The notes under the pieces were generated by a model. The model did no database searches and had not been told where the DNA came from. It was given only the letters and a program-made list of their open reading frames with translations. Below, in pieces: positions 42,169 through 51,450 of a stretch of DNA of 64,000 nt (its first letter is position 1; every line of letters begins with the position of its first letter). The DNA is from DASZIT01 sp963770635 (GTDB lineage Bacteria; Actinomycetota; Acidimicrobiia; Acidimicrobiales; RAAP-2). The stretch spans positions 806,001 to 870,000 of the forward strand of contig CAVYQI010000006.1 of assembly GCA_963770635.1 (NCBI GenBank), written 5' to 3'. The translations under genes were made by a program, and so were the position numbers.

Positions 42169-42256
42169 TGGTGGGCGAGGGGGGACTTGAACCCCCACAT
42201 CCTTTCGGACACAGGAACCTGAATCCTGCGCGTCTTGCCAATTCCGCCACTCGCCC
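42169..42256 (-). tRNA. tRNA-Leu (CAG)
   Basis: Minus-strand tRNA with 7-bp acceptor stem GGGCGAG/CTCGCCC, A-box GTGGCGGAATTGGCAAGACG, anticodon stem CAGGA/TCCTG around loop TTCAGGT (anticodon CAG), a long variable arm (TGTCCGAAAGGATG) typical of leucine tRNA, and T arm GGGGGTTCAAGTCCCCC. Discriminator A and an encoded CCA are at 42172-42169. Its 3' end faces the accessory region, the usual place for island integration. Confidence 0.95.
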
Positions 42257-42418
42257 GAGCGACCGAACGAGATTACCCGAAGAACCCGGCCCTTCCTACC
42301 AGGGCATTCGTGGCGAAGTGGTGCGCGGTTGGGGGTAATTCAGATGACCCGTCCGAGCGATGACAAATGCGCCCGCCGTCTACGGGATCGGCGTTGGCCC
42401 AGATAGGCTGTGGCCAGC

Positions 42419-43075
42419 ATGGGACTTCAGAAGTTCGAAGGGCGCCTTGAGCGCATTGTCGATGGCACGTTCTCCAAGGCCTTTCGGGGCGAGCTGCATC
42501 CCGTGGAGATCGGCCGTCGCCTCACGAGAGAGATGGACCTCCGGCGCCGGCTGGGTGTCCATGGGCTGATCGCGCCCAATTACTTCGAGGTGTCCCTGTC
42601 GCCGGCCGATTTCGCCCGTTTTGAGAGCTTTATAGACGCCCTGGTCAGGGAGTTGGAGGAGGCGGCCCGCGAGCATGCCCGAGCGGAGGACTATGTGTTC
42701 GTCGGGCCGGTGACCGTGACCGCCATCGAGGATCCCGGCCTCCGGCGCGGCCGCTTTTCCATCTTGTCCGAAGTTCGCGAGGGTCCGTCAGGCCTCTCGA
42801 CGGCATCCATCGTGTTGGCTGACGGTGAACGGATTGTGCTCGGGCCGGAGGCCATCACCATTGGCCGGCTCCCCGAGAGCACCGTGGTCGTCACCGATCC
42901 CAACGCCAGTCGGCGCCACGCCGAGATCCGGCGGGTCGGGAACGACGTGGTGGTGGTGGATCTCAATTCCACCAATGGCACCCGGGTCAACGGTGCCGGC
43001 ATTCAGGAGCGCAAGCTGGCTGATGGCGACGAGATCGTGGTCGGAACGACATTTCTCCGATTCGAGACGTCGTGA
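42419..43075 (+). CDS. fhaA: FhaA-like protein (DUF3662 + FHA)
   Basis: A 218-residue cytosolic protein. The N-terminal DUF3662 domain (GLQKFEGRLERIVDGTFSKA, IGRRLTREMDLRRRLGVHGL, PNYFEVSLSPADF) is followed by a short linker and a C-terminal FHA domain (ITIGRLPESTVVVTDPNASR, RHAEI, STNGTRVNG) that binds phosphothreonine. Shorter linker than mycobacterial FhaA. Start ATG 42419 begins the family N-terminus; the GTG nine bases earlier is less likely. First gene of the division/signalling cluster; in mycobacteria FhaA regulates peptidoglycan synthesis through kinase phosphorylation. Confidence 0.93.
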   Translation: MGLQKFEGRLERIVDGTFSKAFRGELHPVEIGRRLTREMDLRRRLGVHGLIAPNYFEVSLSPADFARFESFIDALVRELEEAAREHARAEDYVFVGPVTVTAIEDPGLRRGRFSILSEVREGPSGLSTASIVLADGERIVLGPEAITIGRLPESTVVVTDPNASRRHAEIRRVGNDVVVVDLNSTNGTRVNGAGIQERKLADGDEIVVGTTFLRFETS

Positions 43076-43098
43076 TGGCGGCGGACTCCTGATCCCAC

Positions 43099-43602
43099 AT
43101 GCACCTGTATCTCGTCTTGATTCCAGGGCAATCCAACAATGCACCCGTGCTCCGTGCGCTCGAGTACGTCGTCATCCTTCTGTTGTGGCTGTTCTTCATG
43201 TGGGTGGTCCGGGCGGTGTGGGTGGAAGTCCGCCCACTCAAGCGGAAGCGGCGTCGCGAAAAGGATGACGATATCGACCCGGCCATTGCCGGAAAATCGC
43301 GCAAAGGGAAGCGGCTCCGGCTCCACGTTGTGCGCCCGGAGGACCATACCGGGACCACCTACGAAATAGGGGCCGAAGTGACCGTCGGTCGGGCTGCCGG
43401 GTGTGGCGTCCCCATCGATTACGACACCTTCGCGTCGAACCTCCATGCCCGGCTATTCAGGCTGGACGGCGACGTATGGGTCGAGGACCTGGGGTCAACC
43501 AATGGCACCTGGGTCAACACTGAGCGTATTCTCGAACGAACTCGGATCGAAAAAGGCGACCTCTTGCAAGTAGGCGGCACCGTATTCGAAGTCGGTAAGT
43601 GA
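43099..43602 (+). CDS. fhaB: FhaB-like protein (TM + FHA)
   Basis: A 167-residue protein. An N-terminal transmembrane helix (LEYVVILLLWLFFMWVVRAV), a basic linker (PLKRKRRREKDDD, KSRKGKRLR) and an FHA domain follow: VTVGRAAGCGVPIDYDTFAS, NLHARLF, LGSTNGTWVNTERI. The usual SRxH of the phosphothreonine site is SNLH here. Matches FhaB/FipA, which links PknB signalling to division. Followed one base later by the PP2C gene. Confidence 0.92.
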   Translation: MHLYLVLIPGQSNNAPVLRALEYVVILLLWLFFMWVVRAVWVEVRPLKRKRRREKDDDIDPAIAGKSRKGKRLRLHVVRPEDHTGTTYEIGAEVTVGRAAGCGVPIDYDTFASNLHARLFRLDGDVWVEDLGSTNGTWVNTERILERTRIEKGDLLQVGGTVFEVGK

Positions 43603-43603
43603 G

Positions 43604-44899
43604 ATGACGGTCCTCCGGTCCGGCTCCGCATCCGACGTAGGTTTGGTTCGGTCCACCAATCAGGATCTGGCCCTGGAAACCTCCAGCCTGTTTGCGGTTG
43701 CCGATGGCATGGGCGGCCACGCCGGCGGCGAGGTGGCTTCACGGCTGGCGATCGACGCGCTGACCGCCGCCTTCGGCCGCCAGCCCACCGGAGTCGGATT
43801 GGCCGAAGCCGTCAGTTCCGCCAACGCGGTTGTCTGGGCGCAGAGCCAGGAGAACGCCGACCTGCGGGGGATGGGAACCACGCTGACCGCGGTTGCGCTG
43901 GTCGATGAGGGCGGACACGACGTGTTGGCGCTGGTCAATGTCGGTGATTCGCGCTCCTACCGATTTCACGACGGTGAGCTGACCCAGATCACCAAGGATC
44001 ACAGCCTGGCCGAGGAGATGGTCCTCAGCGGTGAGCTGACTCCGGCCGAAGCCGCCTTCCACCCCCACCGTCATATCCTCACCCGGGCCCTGGGGGTGTC
44101 TCCCGACGTCGACGTCGATGTGTGGCGGATCCGACCGATTCGCGGCGAGCGTTTCCTGCTCTGCAGCGACGGACTCACCAACGAGCTGGGCAACAACCAG
44201 ATCATCGAAGTGCTGTCGACGGTCGCGGATCCCCAAGCCGCGGCCGATCTGTTAGTTCGGGCGGCCCGGACCCATGGCGGGAGCGACAACATCACCGCGG
44301 TGGTCATCGACGTGATCGTCGGGGACGAGGACACCGGATCGGTTCCCGCCGTCGCCCCGATGTCGGCGGATTTCGTCGACCCGACCGGCTTGGCCGGCGA
44401 TGGCGCTTCCGCCCCTCAGCCACTACCGGTTCCCGAGATAAGGATCCCGAACCGCCGGGATCGGAGGCGGGCCAGGCGCCGGGAGCGCCGACGGGACCGG
44501 GGTCGACGGCTGATCACCTTCCGGACCCTGCTGTTCATGATCCTGTTCGTGGCCATCGTCGGCGCCGGCTACTACTCGGTTCGCTGGTACAACACCAACT
44601 CCTATTACGTCGGTGTCAACCACAATGAGCTGGTCATCTACCAGGGCCGGATCGGTGGCTTTCTCTGGTACAAGCCGGTCGAAGTCCAGCGGACCGGAGT
44701 GACCACCGCTGACGTTCTGGAGACGTACTTGCCGGAGATCGAAGCCGGCGTGGCGGAATCGACCCTGTCCAAGGCTCAGAACTATGTGACGAACGTCAAG
44801 AAGCCCAACAACGCCACCACCGTCCTTCCGACCCCGAACACGACCGCCCCAACAACGACCACCACCACCACAACCACAACCGTGCCGGGGACGCCCTGA
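43604..44899 (+). CDS. pstP: PP2C-type Ser/Thr phosphatase, membrane-bound (PstP)
   Basis: A 431-residue phosphatase. The PPM catalytic domain (1-240) has VGLVRSTNQD, FAVADGMGGHAGGEVAS, ALVNVGDSRSYRFHDGEL, LLCSDGLTNEL and GGSDNITAVVIDV, holding the metal-binding Asp residues. After a basic run (RRDRRRARRRERRRDRG) there is one transmembrane helix (LLFMILFVAIVGAGYYSVRW), then an outer domain and a Thr-rich tail. It reverses PknB phosphorylation. Its TGA overlaps the ATG of the penicillin-binding protein gene (TGATG), so no rodA/ftsW gene lies between them as it normally would. Confidence 0.93.
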   Translation: MTVLRSGSASDVGLVRSTNQDLALETSSLFAVADGMGGHAGGEVASRLAIDALTAAFGRQPTGVGLAEAVSSANAVVWAQSQENADLRGMGTTLTAVALVDEGGHDVLALVNVGDSRSYRFHDGELTQITKDHSLAEEMVLSGELTPAEAAFHPHRHILTRALGVSPDVDVDVWRIRPIRGERFLLCSDGLTNELGNNQIIEVLSTVADPQAAADLLVRAARTHGGSDNITAVVIDVIVGDEDTGSVPAVAPMSADFVDPTGLAGDGASAPQPLPVPEIRIPNRRDRRRARRRERRRDRGRRLITFRTLLFMILFVAIVGAGYYSVRWYNTNSYYVGVNHNELVIYQGRIGGFLWYKPVEVQRTGVTTADVLETYLPEIEAGVAESTLSKAQNYVTNVKKPNNATTVLPTPNTTAPTTTTTTTTTTVPGTP

Positions 44900-46432
44900 T
44901 GGAGAAGCGCATCCGCCGGCTGGGCGTCTTCATGCTGCTATGTCTGATCGCGCTGTTCGTGCAGCTCAACAACATTCAGATTCTGAAGGCCAACTCGTTG
45001 GCCACCAATCCGGCAAATCCCCGCGTCCAACTGGCAGCGCGGAACCAACCTCGGGGTGACATCATTTCCGCCGATGGCGTGACTCTGGCCACCTCGGTAC
45101 CGACCACAAGCGGGTACTACAAGTACCAGCGGTTCTACAACCCGAACACCGCGGTGTTGTTCTCCCAGATCGTGGGATACGACTCCATAAAGTACGGCAA
45201 CTTCAATGGGGTGGAGTCCGAATACAACAGCTTCCTGGTTGCCCACAACCGGCCGGCCAAGTCGCTGCGGGATCTCCTGACGAACAACACGGTCGTGGAC
45301 AACGTCACCCTCACTATCAATTTCCAACCTGCAGAGAGAAGTCGCCCAGGCCGTCGACAGCGGCGCCCCCGGTGTCAACGGCGCCGCCGCGGTGGTCCTC
45401 GACCCCACCACAGGCGCCATCTTGGCCATGTACTCGAATCCAACCTTCGACCCCAACCCGTTGGTGTCGACCAACCTGGACACCGAGACCGCGGCGTGGA
45501 CGGCCGAACTGGCCGCGCCCGGGAACCCGCTACGGGCCGGTGCTTACAATCAGATCAACCCGCCCGGATCCAGCTTCAAGGTGGTCACCACCTCCGCCGT
45601 CCTCCAGGGCCGCCCGGATCTGGCCGCGGAGGTCTACCCGGTGCAGGCTTCGACCCCCCTGCCCGACACCGGCAACCCGCCGCAGGTGTTGACCAACTAT
45701 CAGGGCGGCCTATGCGGTGGAAATCTCGAGGAAATCGTCATTCAGTCGTGCGACGCCGACTTCGCTTACATCGGTGAACAGCTGGGGGCAACCGCACTGG
45801 TCAACCAAGCCCAGGCGTATGGATTCAACCAACGCATCCCGCTCGACGTCCCCTCCGACACGGTGGCTCCGTCGAACTTCGGGACGGTGGCGGACTTCTC
45901 CCAGTCCGGTCAGAGTGGCATCCCCGGTCTGATGAAGTCGGCCATCGGCCAGCAGAACGTAACCGCCTCGGCTCTGCAGATGGCCATGGTGGCCGGCACC
46001 GTGGCCAACGGTGGAGTGGAGATGACCCCCCACGTGATGGCCCAGATCCGCGACTCGCAGGGAAACCTGGTGGAGACCTACACGCCCAAGCCGTGGCAGC
46101 GATCCATTTCGAGTCAGACGGCCGCCACCCTCACCACCTTCATGCAGGGAGTCGTCACCAGCGGTACCGCGGCCGGCGTGGGCTTCCCGGCAAGTTGGAA
46201 TGTGGCGGCCAAGACCGGCACCGCCCAAGTCGGTTCCTTCGGACCGAACCCGCTATTGACGACGGACTGGTTGATCGCCTTCGCCCCCAACGGCGCATCC
46301 AAGGTCGCGGTGGCAGTGGTTTTGCCCAACCAGCCGGGAAGTGCCACGGGTGCAACGTACTCCGGCCCGATCGTCAAAGAGATCCTTCAAGACATTTTGG
46401 GAAACCAACCAAACTCAGGCAACGGGCAATGA
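44899..46432 (+). CDS. pbpA: penicillin-binding protein PbpA (one frameshift)
   Basis: Class B transpeptidase of about 510 residues. N-terminal anchor (LGVFMLLCLIALFVQLNNIQ), dimerisation part with RGDIISADGVTLA, then NVTLTINSNLQREVAQAVDS after removing one T at 45322 (an AATTTCC run). Catalytic motifs: NPPGSSFKVVTTSA (SxxK), SCDADFAYIG (SxN motif with Asp in place of Asn) and VAAKTGTAQ (KTG). It cross-links peptidoglycan at septum or side wall. The Asn to Asp change in the second motif is unusual. Overlaps pstP by one base; pknB follows after 43 bases. Confidence 0.9.
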
Positions 46433-46475
46433 GATCATCCGACAATCAGAATCGTAGGAATAGGCTTTGACCCAC

Positions 46476-48307
46476 ATGGACGAATCCCAGGCACCTCGCG
46501 TTTTCTCTGAGCGGTACGAGTTGAACCACCTGATCGCCCGCGGCGGCATGGCCGAGGTGTATCGCGCTCATGACCGCCTCCTCGATCGGCCGGTGGCGCT
46601 AAAGGTCCTGTTCCCAGAGTTGTCGGTGGACCGGTCGTTCGTCGAGCGCTTCCGGCGGGAGGCTCAGGCCGCTGCCAACCTCTCCCATCCCAATATCGTG
46701 CCGGTGTTCGACTGGGGCGAGGACTCGGGGGCGTATTTCATCGTCATGGAGTTCATCGACGGGCGGCCGCTCTCGTCCATCTTGAAGACAGCCGGCCCGC
46801 TGTCGGCGGATCGGGCCGCCGATATCGGCTCCCACGTGGCCGCCGCACTGGGTTACGCCCATAAGCACGGCGTGATCCACCGCGACGTCAAGCCTGGCAA
46901 CGTGTTGATTACTGACGAGGGCCAGGTGAAGGTGACCGACTTCGGCATCGCCCGAGCCATCAACACCGAAGAGAGCCTCACCCAGACCGGCGCGGTGATG
47001 GGAACCGCCACCTACTTCTCTCCCGAGCAAGCCGAGGGCATCGGGGTCGACCCCCGAAGCGACATCTACTCGCTCGGCGTTGTCCTGTTCGAGATGGTGA
47101 CCGGGCGAGCCCCATTCCTCGGGGACACCCCAGTGGCCGTCGCCTCCAAGCATGTGCGCGACATCCCGCCCGTCCCCCGCGAGATCAATGCGTCAATTCC
47201 GCCCACCTTCGAGGCCATCATCCTGAAGTCGATGGCCAAGGATCCCGATCATCGCTACGCCACCGCCGAGGAGCTCCGGGCCGATTTGCTCCGGTTCAAC
47301 GAGGGCCGATCGGTGCTGGCCATGAACGACCCGACGGCGATGCAGGCGGCCCTCGGCGCTACCCAGGTGGTGGGGACGGTGGGTGGCGCCGACGTCACCC
47401 AGGCGATCTCCGCCCAATCGCGGGCGGCGCGGGTGGACCGGGTGACAACGGGATTGCCGCCACCGGCAAGGAGCGCAACCGAACCCGAACCTACGTGATC
47501 ATCCTCGTCATCCTGCTGGTGATCCTGGCCATCGTCGGCGTGCTCCTGGCCCGTCAGCTCGGGTATCTGGGGGGCGCGTCGTCGTTCAACCTCCCCAACG
47601 TGGTGGGCAAGACCCAGGCCGAGGCCACCACCACCTTGAAAAATGACGGCCTCACCGTGTCCTCGACTCCCCAGGCCACCACCCAGTACGCGCCCGGGAC
47701 CGTTCTGAAGACCGACCCCTCGGCCGGCGCCCTGGTGAAGAACGGGAACAATGTGACCCTGACGGTGGCCTCGGCCCTGCCCGTCGCCAAGGTCACGGTG
47801 CCGGCGGGCATCACCAATACCGACGTGAGCACGGCCGAGGGGATCCTGACCCAGGCCGGTTTGCAGTACACCGTGCAGAACACCGCCAACAACGCCAACC
47901 AGGGCCAGGTGTTGAGCGCCAATCCCTCTTCCGGGACGTCGGTGAACAAGGGGTCCACTGTCACATTGACGGTGTCGTCCGGGCCCAACCAGGTCACGGT
48001 GCCGTCGGTCGCCGGACTGAGCCAAACCGCGGCGGCGAACCTGATCGGCAATCGGGGTCTGTCGCTTTCCGGGACGACATCCCAATCGTCGTCGCAGTAC
48101 CAGGCAGGCGTGGTCGTCGGGTCAGATCCGGGCGCCGGTACGTCGGTTCAGCCCGGCTCCGGGGTCACCCTGATCGTGTCTTCGGGCCCGCCGCCTCCGA
48201 CCACCACATCCACCACGACGTCACCCACGACGACGACGACAACGACGACGACGACGACAACCACCAGCACGACCCTGGGCGGTGGGCTCATCCGGAAACC
48301 GCGCTAG
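46476..48307 (+). CDS. pknB: Ser/Thr protein kinase PknB with three PASTA domains (one frameshift)
   Basis: Membrane receptor kinase, about 610 residues. Kinase domain (1-275): LIARGGMAEVYRAHDRLLDR (P-loop), VALKVLF (Lys), VIHRDVKPGNVLI (catalytic loop), VTDFGIARA (DFG), GTATYFSPEQAEG, DIYSLGVVLFEMVTGRAPF. A juxtamembrane segment runs to about 340. One base is missing near 47400-47450, after which GKERNRTRTYVIILVILLVI starts the transmembrane helix. Three PASTA domains (FNLPNVVGKTQAEATTTLKN; VTVPAGITNTDVSTAEGILT; VTVPSVAGLSQTAAANLIGN) and a Thr-rich tail follow. As sequenced, the frame stops at 47496-47498. PASTA domains bind muropeptide/lipid II and activate the kinase. Confidence 0.92.
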
Positions 48308-48357
48308 AAACGGGCAGACCCGGCCCGGTTGGTTGCTGTGGTTCTCGGACTGGTCGG

Positions 48358-48942
48358 TCAGACCCGGGCGGCAGCGGCGAGGAAGTTCGAGAGCAGTGAC
48401 GGCCCCGACGGCGTCAGGATGGACTCCGGGTGGAACTGCACCCCTTCGATCGGGAGCTGGCGATGGCGGAACCCCATGATCACCCCGTCGGCGGTGGTGG
48501 CGGTGACCTCCAAAACCTCCGGCAGTGTGCTCGGCTCCACCACCAATGAGTGGTAGCGGGTGGCGACGAAGGGATCGGGGAGCCCCTCGAACACACCCGA
48601 CCCGTCGTGGTGGATGGACGACGTCTTGCCGTGCATCAGGGTGGGGGCGGCGACGATCTCTCCTCCGAACACGTGGCCGATGGATTGATGCCCCAGGCAC
48701 ACCCCCAGAATCGGGTAGGCCCCACCGAGTTCGGCGACGACCGCCTCACTGATACCGGCATGCTCGGGTCGCCCGGGGCCGGGGGAGATGAGGATGGCAT
48801 CGGGCGAATCGGCCCGTATCTCGGCAATGTCGATCTCGTCGTTTCGGAAAACGACAGGGTCGGCGCCGAGCTCACCGAGTTCCTGGACGAGGTTGTAGAC
48901 GAACGAGTCGTAGTTGTCGATGACCAGCACCCGGGGGCCCAT
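48358..48942 (-). CDS. glutamine amidotransferase TrpG/PabA
   Basis: A 194-residue class I glutamine amidotransferase subunit of anthranilate or aminodeoxychorismate synthase. VLVIDNYDSFVYNLVQELGE at the N-terminus, LISPGPGRPEHAGIS, the nucleophile LGVCLGHQSIGHVFGG (Cys), HGKTS, RYHSLVV and VQFHPESILTPSG (His, Glu). ATG 48942 begins the conserved N-terminus. The same gene sits beside pknB and crgA in mycobacteria, where it is called trpG. TrpG and PabA cannot be told apart by sequence. Confidence 0.92.
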   Translation of the reverse strand: MGPRVLVIDNYDSFVYNLVQELGELGADPVVFRNDEIDIAEIRADSPDAILISPGPGRPEHAGISEAVVAELGGAYPILGVCLGHQSIGHVFGGEIVAAPTLMHGKTSSIHHDGSGVFEGLPDPFVATRYHSLVVEPSTLPEVLEVTATTADGVIMGFRHRQLPIEGVQFHPESILTPSGPSLLSNFLAAAARV

Positions 48943-49021
48943 AGTCCTACCAGGGTACTGGTCGATCGCGTGGGTCTCCCCCGGACCCAGTCGGTCGAAA
49001 AGGCTGGCTATTCTTGCGGCT

Positions 49022-49327
49022 ATGGCAACCAAGGCCAAGGCCGGCCCCGGGAGGGCGACGAAGAAAGGACGGTCCGTCCGCGGCCGCACCACCCCGCAAG
49101 CCTCCCCTGCCGCCAGCCACAGTCGTTACACCCCGCCGATCCCGAAGAAGACCAGGGTCAGCCCCCGATGGATGGGCCTTTCCATCATCGCCCTCTTCGT
49201 CATCGGCGTGCTGGTCATCATCCTCAACTATGCCGCCGTGCTCCCCGGAGGAGTCTCCAATTGGTGGTTGGTCGGAGCCATCGGCTCGATCTTCGCGGGG
49301 CTGATGGTGGCTACCCAGTACCACTGA
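49022..49327 (+). CDS. crgA: cell division protein CrgA
   Basis: A 101-residue division protein: basic N-terminal tail (MATKAKAGPGRATKKGRSVR), TPPIPKKTRVSPRWMG, then two helices (LSIIALFVIGVLVIILNYAA and WWLVGAIGSIFAGLMVATQY). CrgA recruits septal peptidoglycan proteins such as FtsI/PbpB and stabilises the divisome. It is the conserved neighbour of the pknB cluster. ATG 49022 is set by the family N-terminus. Confidence 0.93.
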   Translation: MATKAKAGPGRATKKGRSVRGRTTPQASPAASHSRYTPPIPKKTRVSPRWMGLSIIALFVIGVLVIILNYAAVLPGGVSNWWLVGAIGSIFAGLMVATQYH

Positions 49328-49370
49328 CGCTGGCCCCATCACCGGCCCCGAAATAACGCGGCCAACGACG

Positions 49371-49405
49371 CGAAGAACCGGCCCCGAAGGGCCGGCTCTT
49401 CTTCC
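49371..49405. terminator. bidirectional hairpin terminator
   Basis: GAAGAACCGGCCCC-GAA-GGGCCGGCTCTTCTTC forms a strong stem of seven or more G-C pairs extended by AAGAA/TTCTT, lying between the convergent crgA and thiolase genes. The flanking A- and T-rich arms make it usable in both directions. Confidence 0.8.
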
Positions 49406-49457
49406 ATGTGCAGATCGGTCGAGTGGCGGCGGTAGGGCCGCGGCTCGAGCGGGCGGG

Positions 49458-50639
49458 TCAGCCCAGGCGCTCGATGATGGTGGCGTTGGCCATGCCGCCG
49501 CCCTCGCACATCGTCACCATCCCGTACCGGCCGTTGGTGCGCTCCAGCTCGTTGAGCAGGGTCGCCGCCAGCTTGGCGCCGGAAGCCCCGAGCGGGTGAC
49601 CAAGAGCGATGGCCCCGCCGTTCACGTTGACCCGGTTCATGTCCGGGTGGTGCTCCTTCTCCCAGGCCAGCACCACCGAGGCAAACGCTTCGTTGATCTC
49701 GATGATGTCGAGGTCCTCGATGGTCAGCTTGGCCCGGTCGAGGGCGATCTGGGTGGCGGGGATCGGTCCGGTCAGCATCTTGATGGGGTCGCTGCCGATC
49801 ACCGCGAAGCTGTGGAACCGGGCCCGGGGGGTGAGGCCGAGCTCGGCGGCCTTCTCTTCGCTCATGATCAGCACGGCCGATGCGCCGTCGGTGATCTGTG
49901 AGCTGTTGCCGGCGGTGACTCGCCCGTTCTCCGGCCGGAAGGCGGGCTTCAGGTTGGCCAACACCTCGACGGAGGAGTCGGACCGGATGCCCTCGTCGGC
50001 GGTGACCAGCTCGTCGGTGTCGGCACCGTTGTCATCCTTGGTCGCCACCGGGATGATCTCCCGCTCGAACCGGCCTTCGGCGGTGGCCCGGGCGGCGTTG
50101 TGATGGGACCGCACCGAGAACTCGTCGAGGTCCTGCCGGCTGATGTCCCACTGCTCGGCGATCAGCTCGGCGCCTTCGCCCTGACCGACCAGCCCGCCCC
50201 GCTCGGCGTAGCGCTGCATGACCCGGGGACCGAACGGGAACCCGAGGTCACGGACGACCGATGCACCCATCGGGGTGCGGGTCATCACCTCGACGCCGCC
50301 GGCGATGACAATGTCGTAGGCGCCGGCCATCACGCCCTGGGCGCCGAAGTGAAGGGCCTGCTGGGACGAACCGCACTGGCGGTCGATGGTGGTGGCGGGC
50401 ACCGACTCCGGGAACCCGGCGGCCAAGGCGGCGTTGCGACCGACGTTGAGCGCCTGCTCGCCGACCTGCATGACGCAGCCCATGATGACGTCGTCGACCA
50501 GAGCCGGGTCGAGCTGGTTGCGCTCGATGAGGGCCTTCAGCGGCTCCGAGGCCAGATCGGCCGAGTGCCAGTTGCGGAACTTCCCGTTGCGCTTGCCACC
50601 GGCAGTACGCACCGCATCGACGATCACCGCTTCGGTCAT
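49458..50639 (-). CDS. acetyl-CoA acetyltransferase (thiolase)
   Basis: A 393-residue thiolase II-fold enzyme for acetoacetyl- or 3-ketoacyl-CoA. The nucleophile Cys is in TIDRQCGSSQQALHFGAQ (near residue 89), GGVEVMTRTPMG is next, the catalytic His in NVNGGAIALGHPLGASGA (near 345) and the second Cys in VTMCEGGGMANATIIERLG (near 377). Full length, no shifts. It stands alone; together with distant enoyl-CoA hydratase and dehydrogenase genes it fits fatty-acid degradation. Confidence 0.95.
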   Translation of the reverse strand: MTEAVIVDAVRTAGGKRNGKFRNWHSADLASEPLKALIERNQLDPALVDDVIMGCVMQVGEQALNVGRNAALAAGFPESVPATTIDRQCGSSQQALHFGAQGVMAGAYDIVIAGGVEVMTRTPMGASVVRDLGFPFGPRVMQRYAERGGLVGQGEGAELIAEQWDISRQDLDEFSVRSHHNAARATAEGRFEREIIPVATKDDNGADTDELVTADEGIRSDSSVEVLANLKPAFRPENGRVTAGNSSQITDGASAVLIMSEEKAAELGLTPRARFHSFAVIGSDPIKMLTGPIPATQIALDRAKLTIEDLDIIEINEAFASVVLAWEKEHHPDMNRVNVNGGAIALGHPLGASGAKLAATLLNELERTNGRYGMVTMCEGGGMANATIIERLG

Positions 50640-50870
50640 GATGGGACTCCTCTCTCGGTCCGGCGGAGCCTCGTGCCTGCCGGCCTTACCTACTGTTGCG
50701 GACCCTCGGTCGGTCCGTCAACTGTACGGGCGGAAAACTTGACCACCTGGTCAATATTCTATCCTGGTCGCCTCCGCCGTCAAACTCGGGCATCCGGGCC
50801 AGGTCGAGCTCATGTCAGGAATCCCGGCTCGGTATCGACGCCGACCCACCCTTTCGCTACGGTCGGCCCG

Positions 50871-51359
50871 GTGAGCACCCGGGTCAAGGACATGGACCGA
50901 TGGTTGGGCGACGGCGGGATGGAGCTGATCGGCACCGTCGGCGGGTCGTTCGACGACTACGGGGTCGACGGAGAGGACCTGGGCTGGGCGGTGGGGGTCT
51001 TCACCCCGCTGCCGCCGGCCTGCAACCCGCACGGCATCGTCCAGGCCGGGGTCCACAGCCTGCTGCTGGATGCGGCGATGAACTTTGCCATCAATGCGGC
51101 CCTCCCCGGGCGTGACCGCACCAAGGCCACCCTGGAGATGAAGGTCGAGTGCATGCGGCCCGCTCTGCTGGGGGAGTCGTACCGAATGCGGGGCGAGGTG
51201 GTGCGCATGGCCGGCCAGGTCGCCTATGGCGAGGCCACCGTAAAGGACGAACAGGATCGGCTGGTCAGCCGGTCCACTGGAACCTTCCTGCTCCAGCGCT
51301 CGGAGCCCAAGCGCGCGCCTGATGGAGCCGGTCCGGTGGCGACCACCCTGACCGACTGA
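50871..51359 (+). CDS. PaaI-type hot-dog thioesterase
   Basis: A 162-residue 4HBT-fold protein. CNPHGIVQAGVHSLLLDAAM contains the HGG-like active-site helix with Asp, TKATLEMKVECMRPALLGES and YRMRGEVVRMAGQVAYGEAT form the dimer strands. It likely hydrolyses an acyl-CoA of uncertain identity. GTG 50871 is the probable start, ATG 50892 an alternative. Divergent from the thiolase gene across 230 bases, consistent with joint acyl-CoA metabolism. Confidence 0.82.
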   Translation: MSTRVKDMDRWLGDGGMELIGTVGGSFDDYGVDGEDLGWAVGVFTPLPPACNPHGIVQAGVHSLLLDAAMNFAINAALPGRDRTKATLEMKVECMRPALLGESYRMRGEVVRMAGQVAYGEATVKDEQDRLVSRSTGTFLLQRSEPKRAPDGAGPVATTLTD

Positions 51360-51450
51360 ATTTCGAAACGGCTCACCTTCGCGACGGGTCGGTCCGACCG
51401 ACGTCGCCGGAAACCGATACCGGCGGCACGCCGGTTGTCCACAGGAGCGC

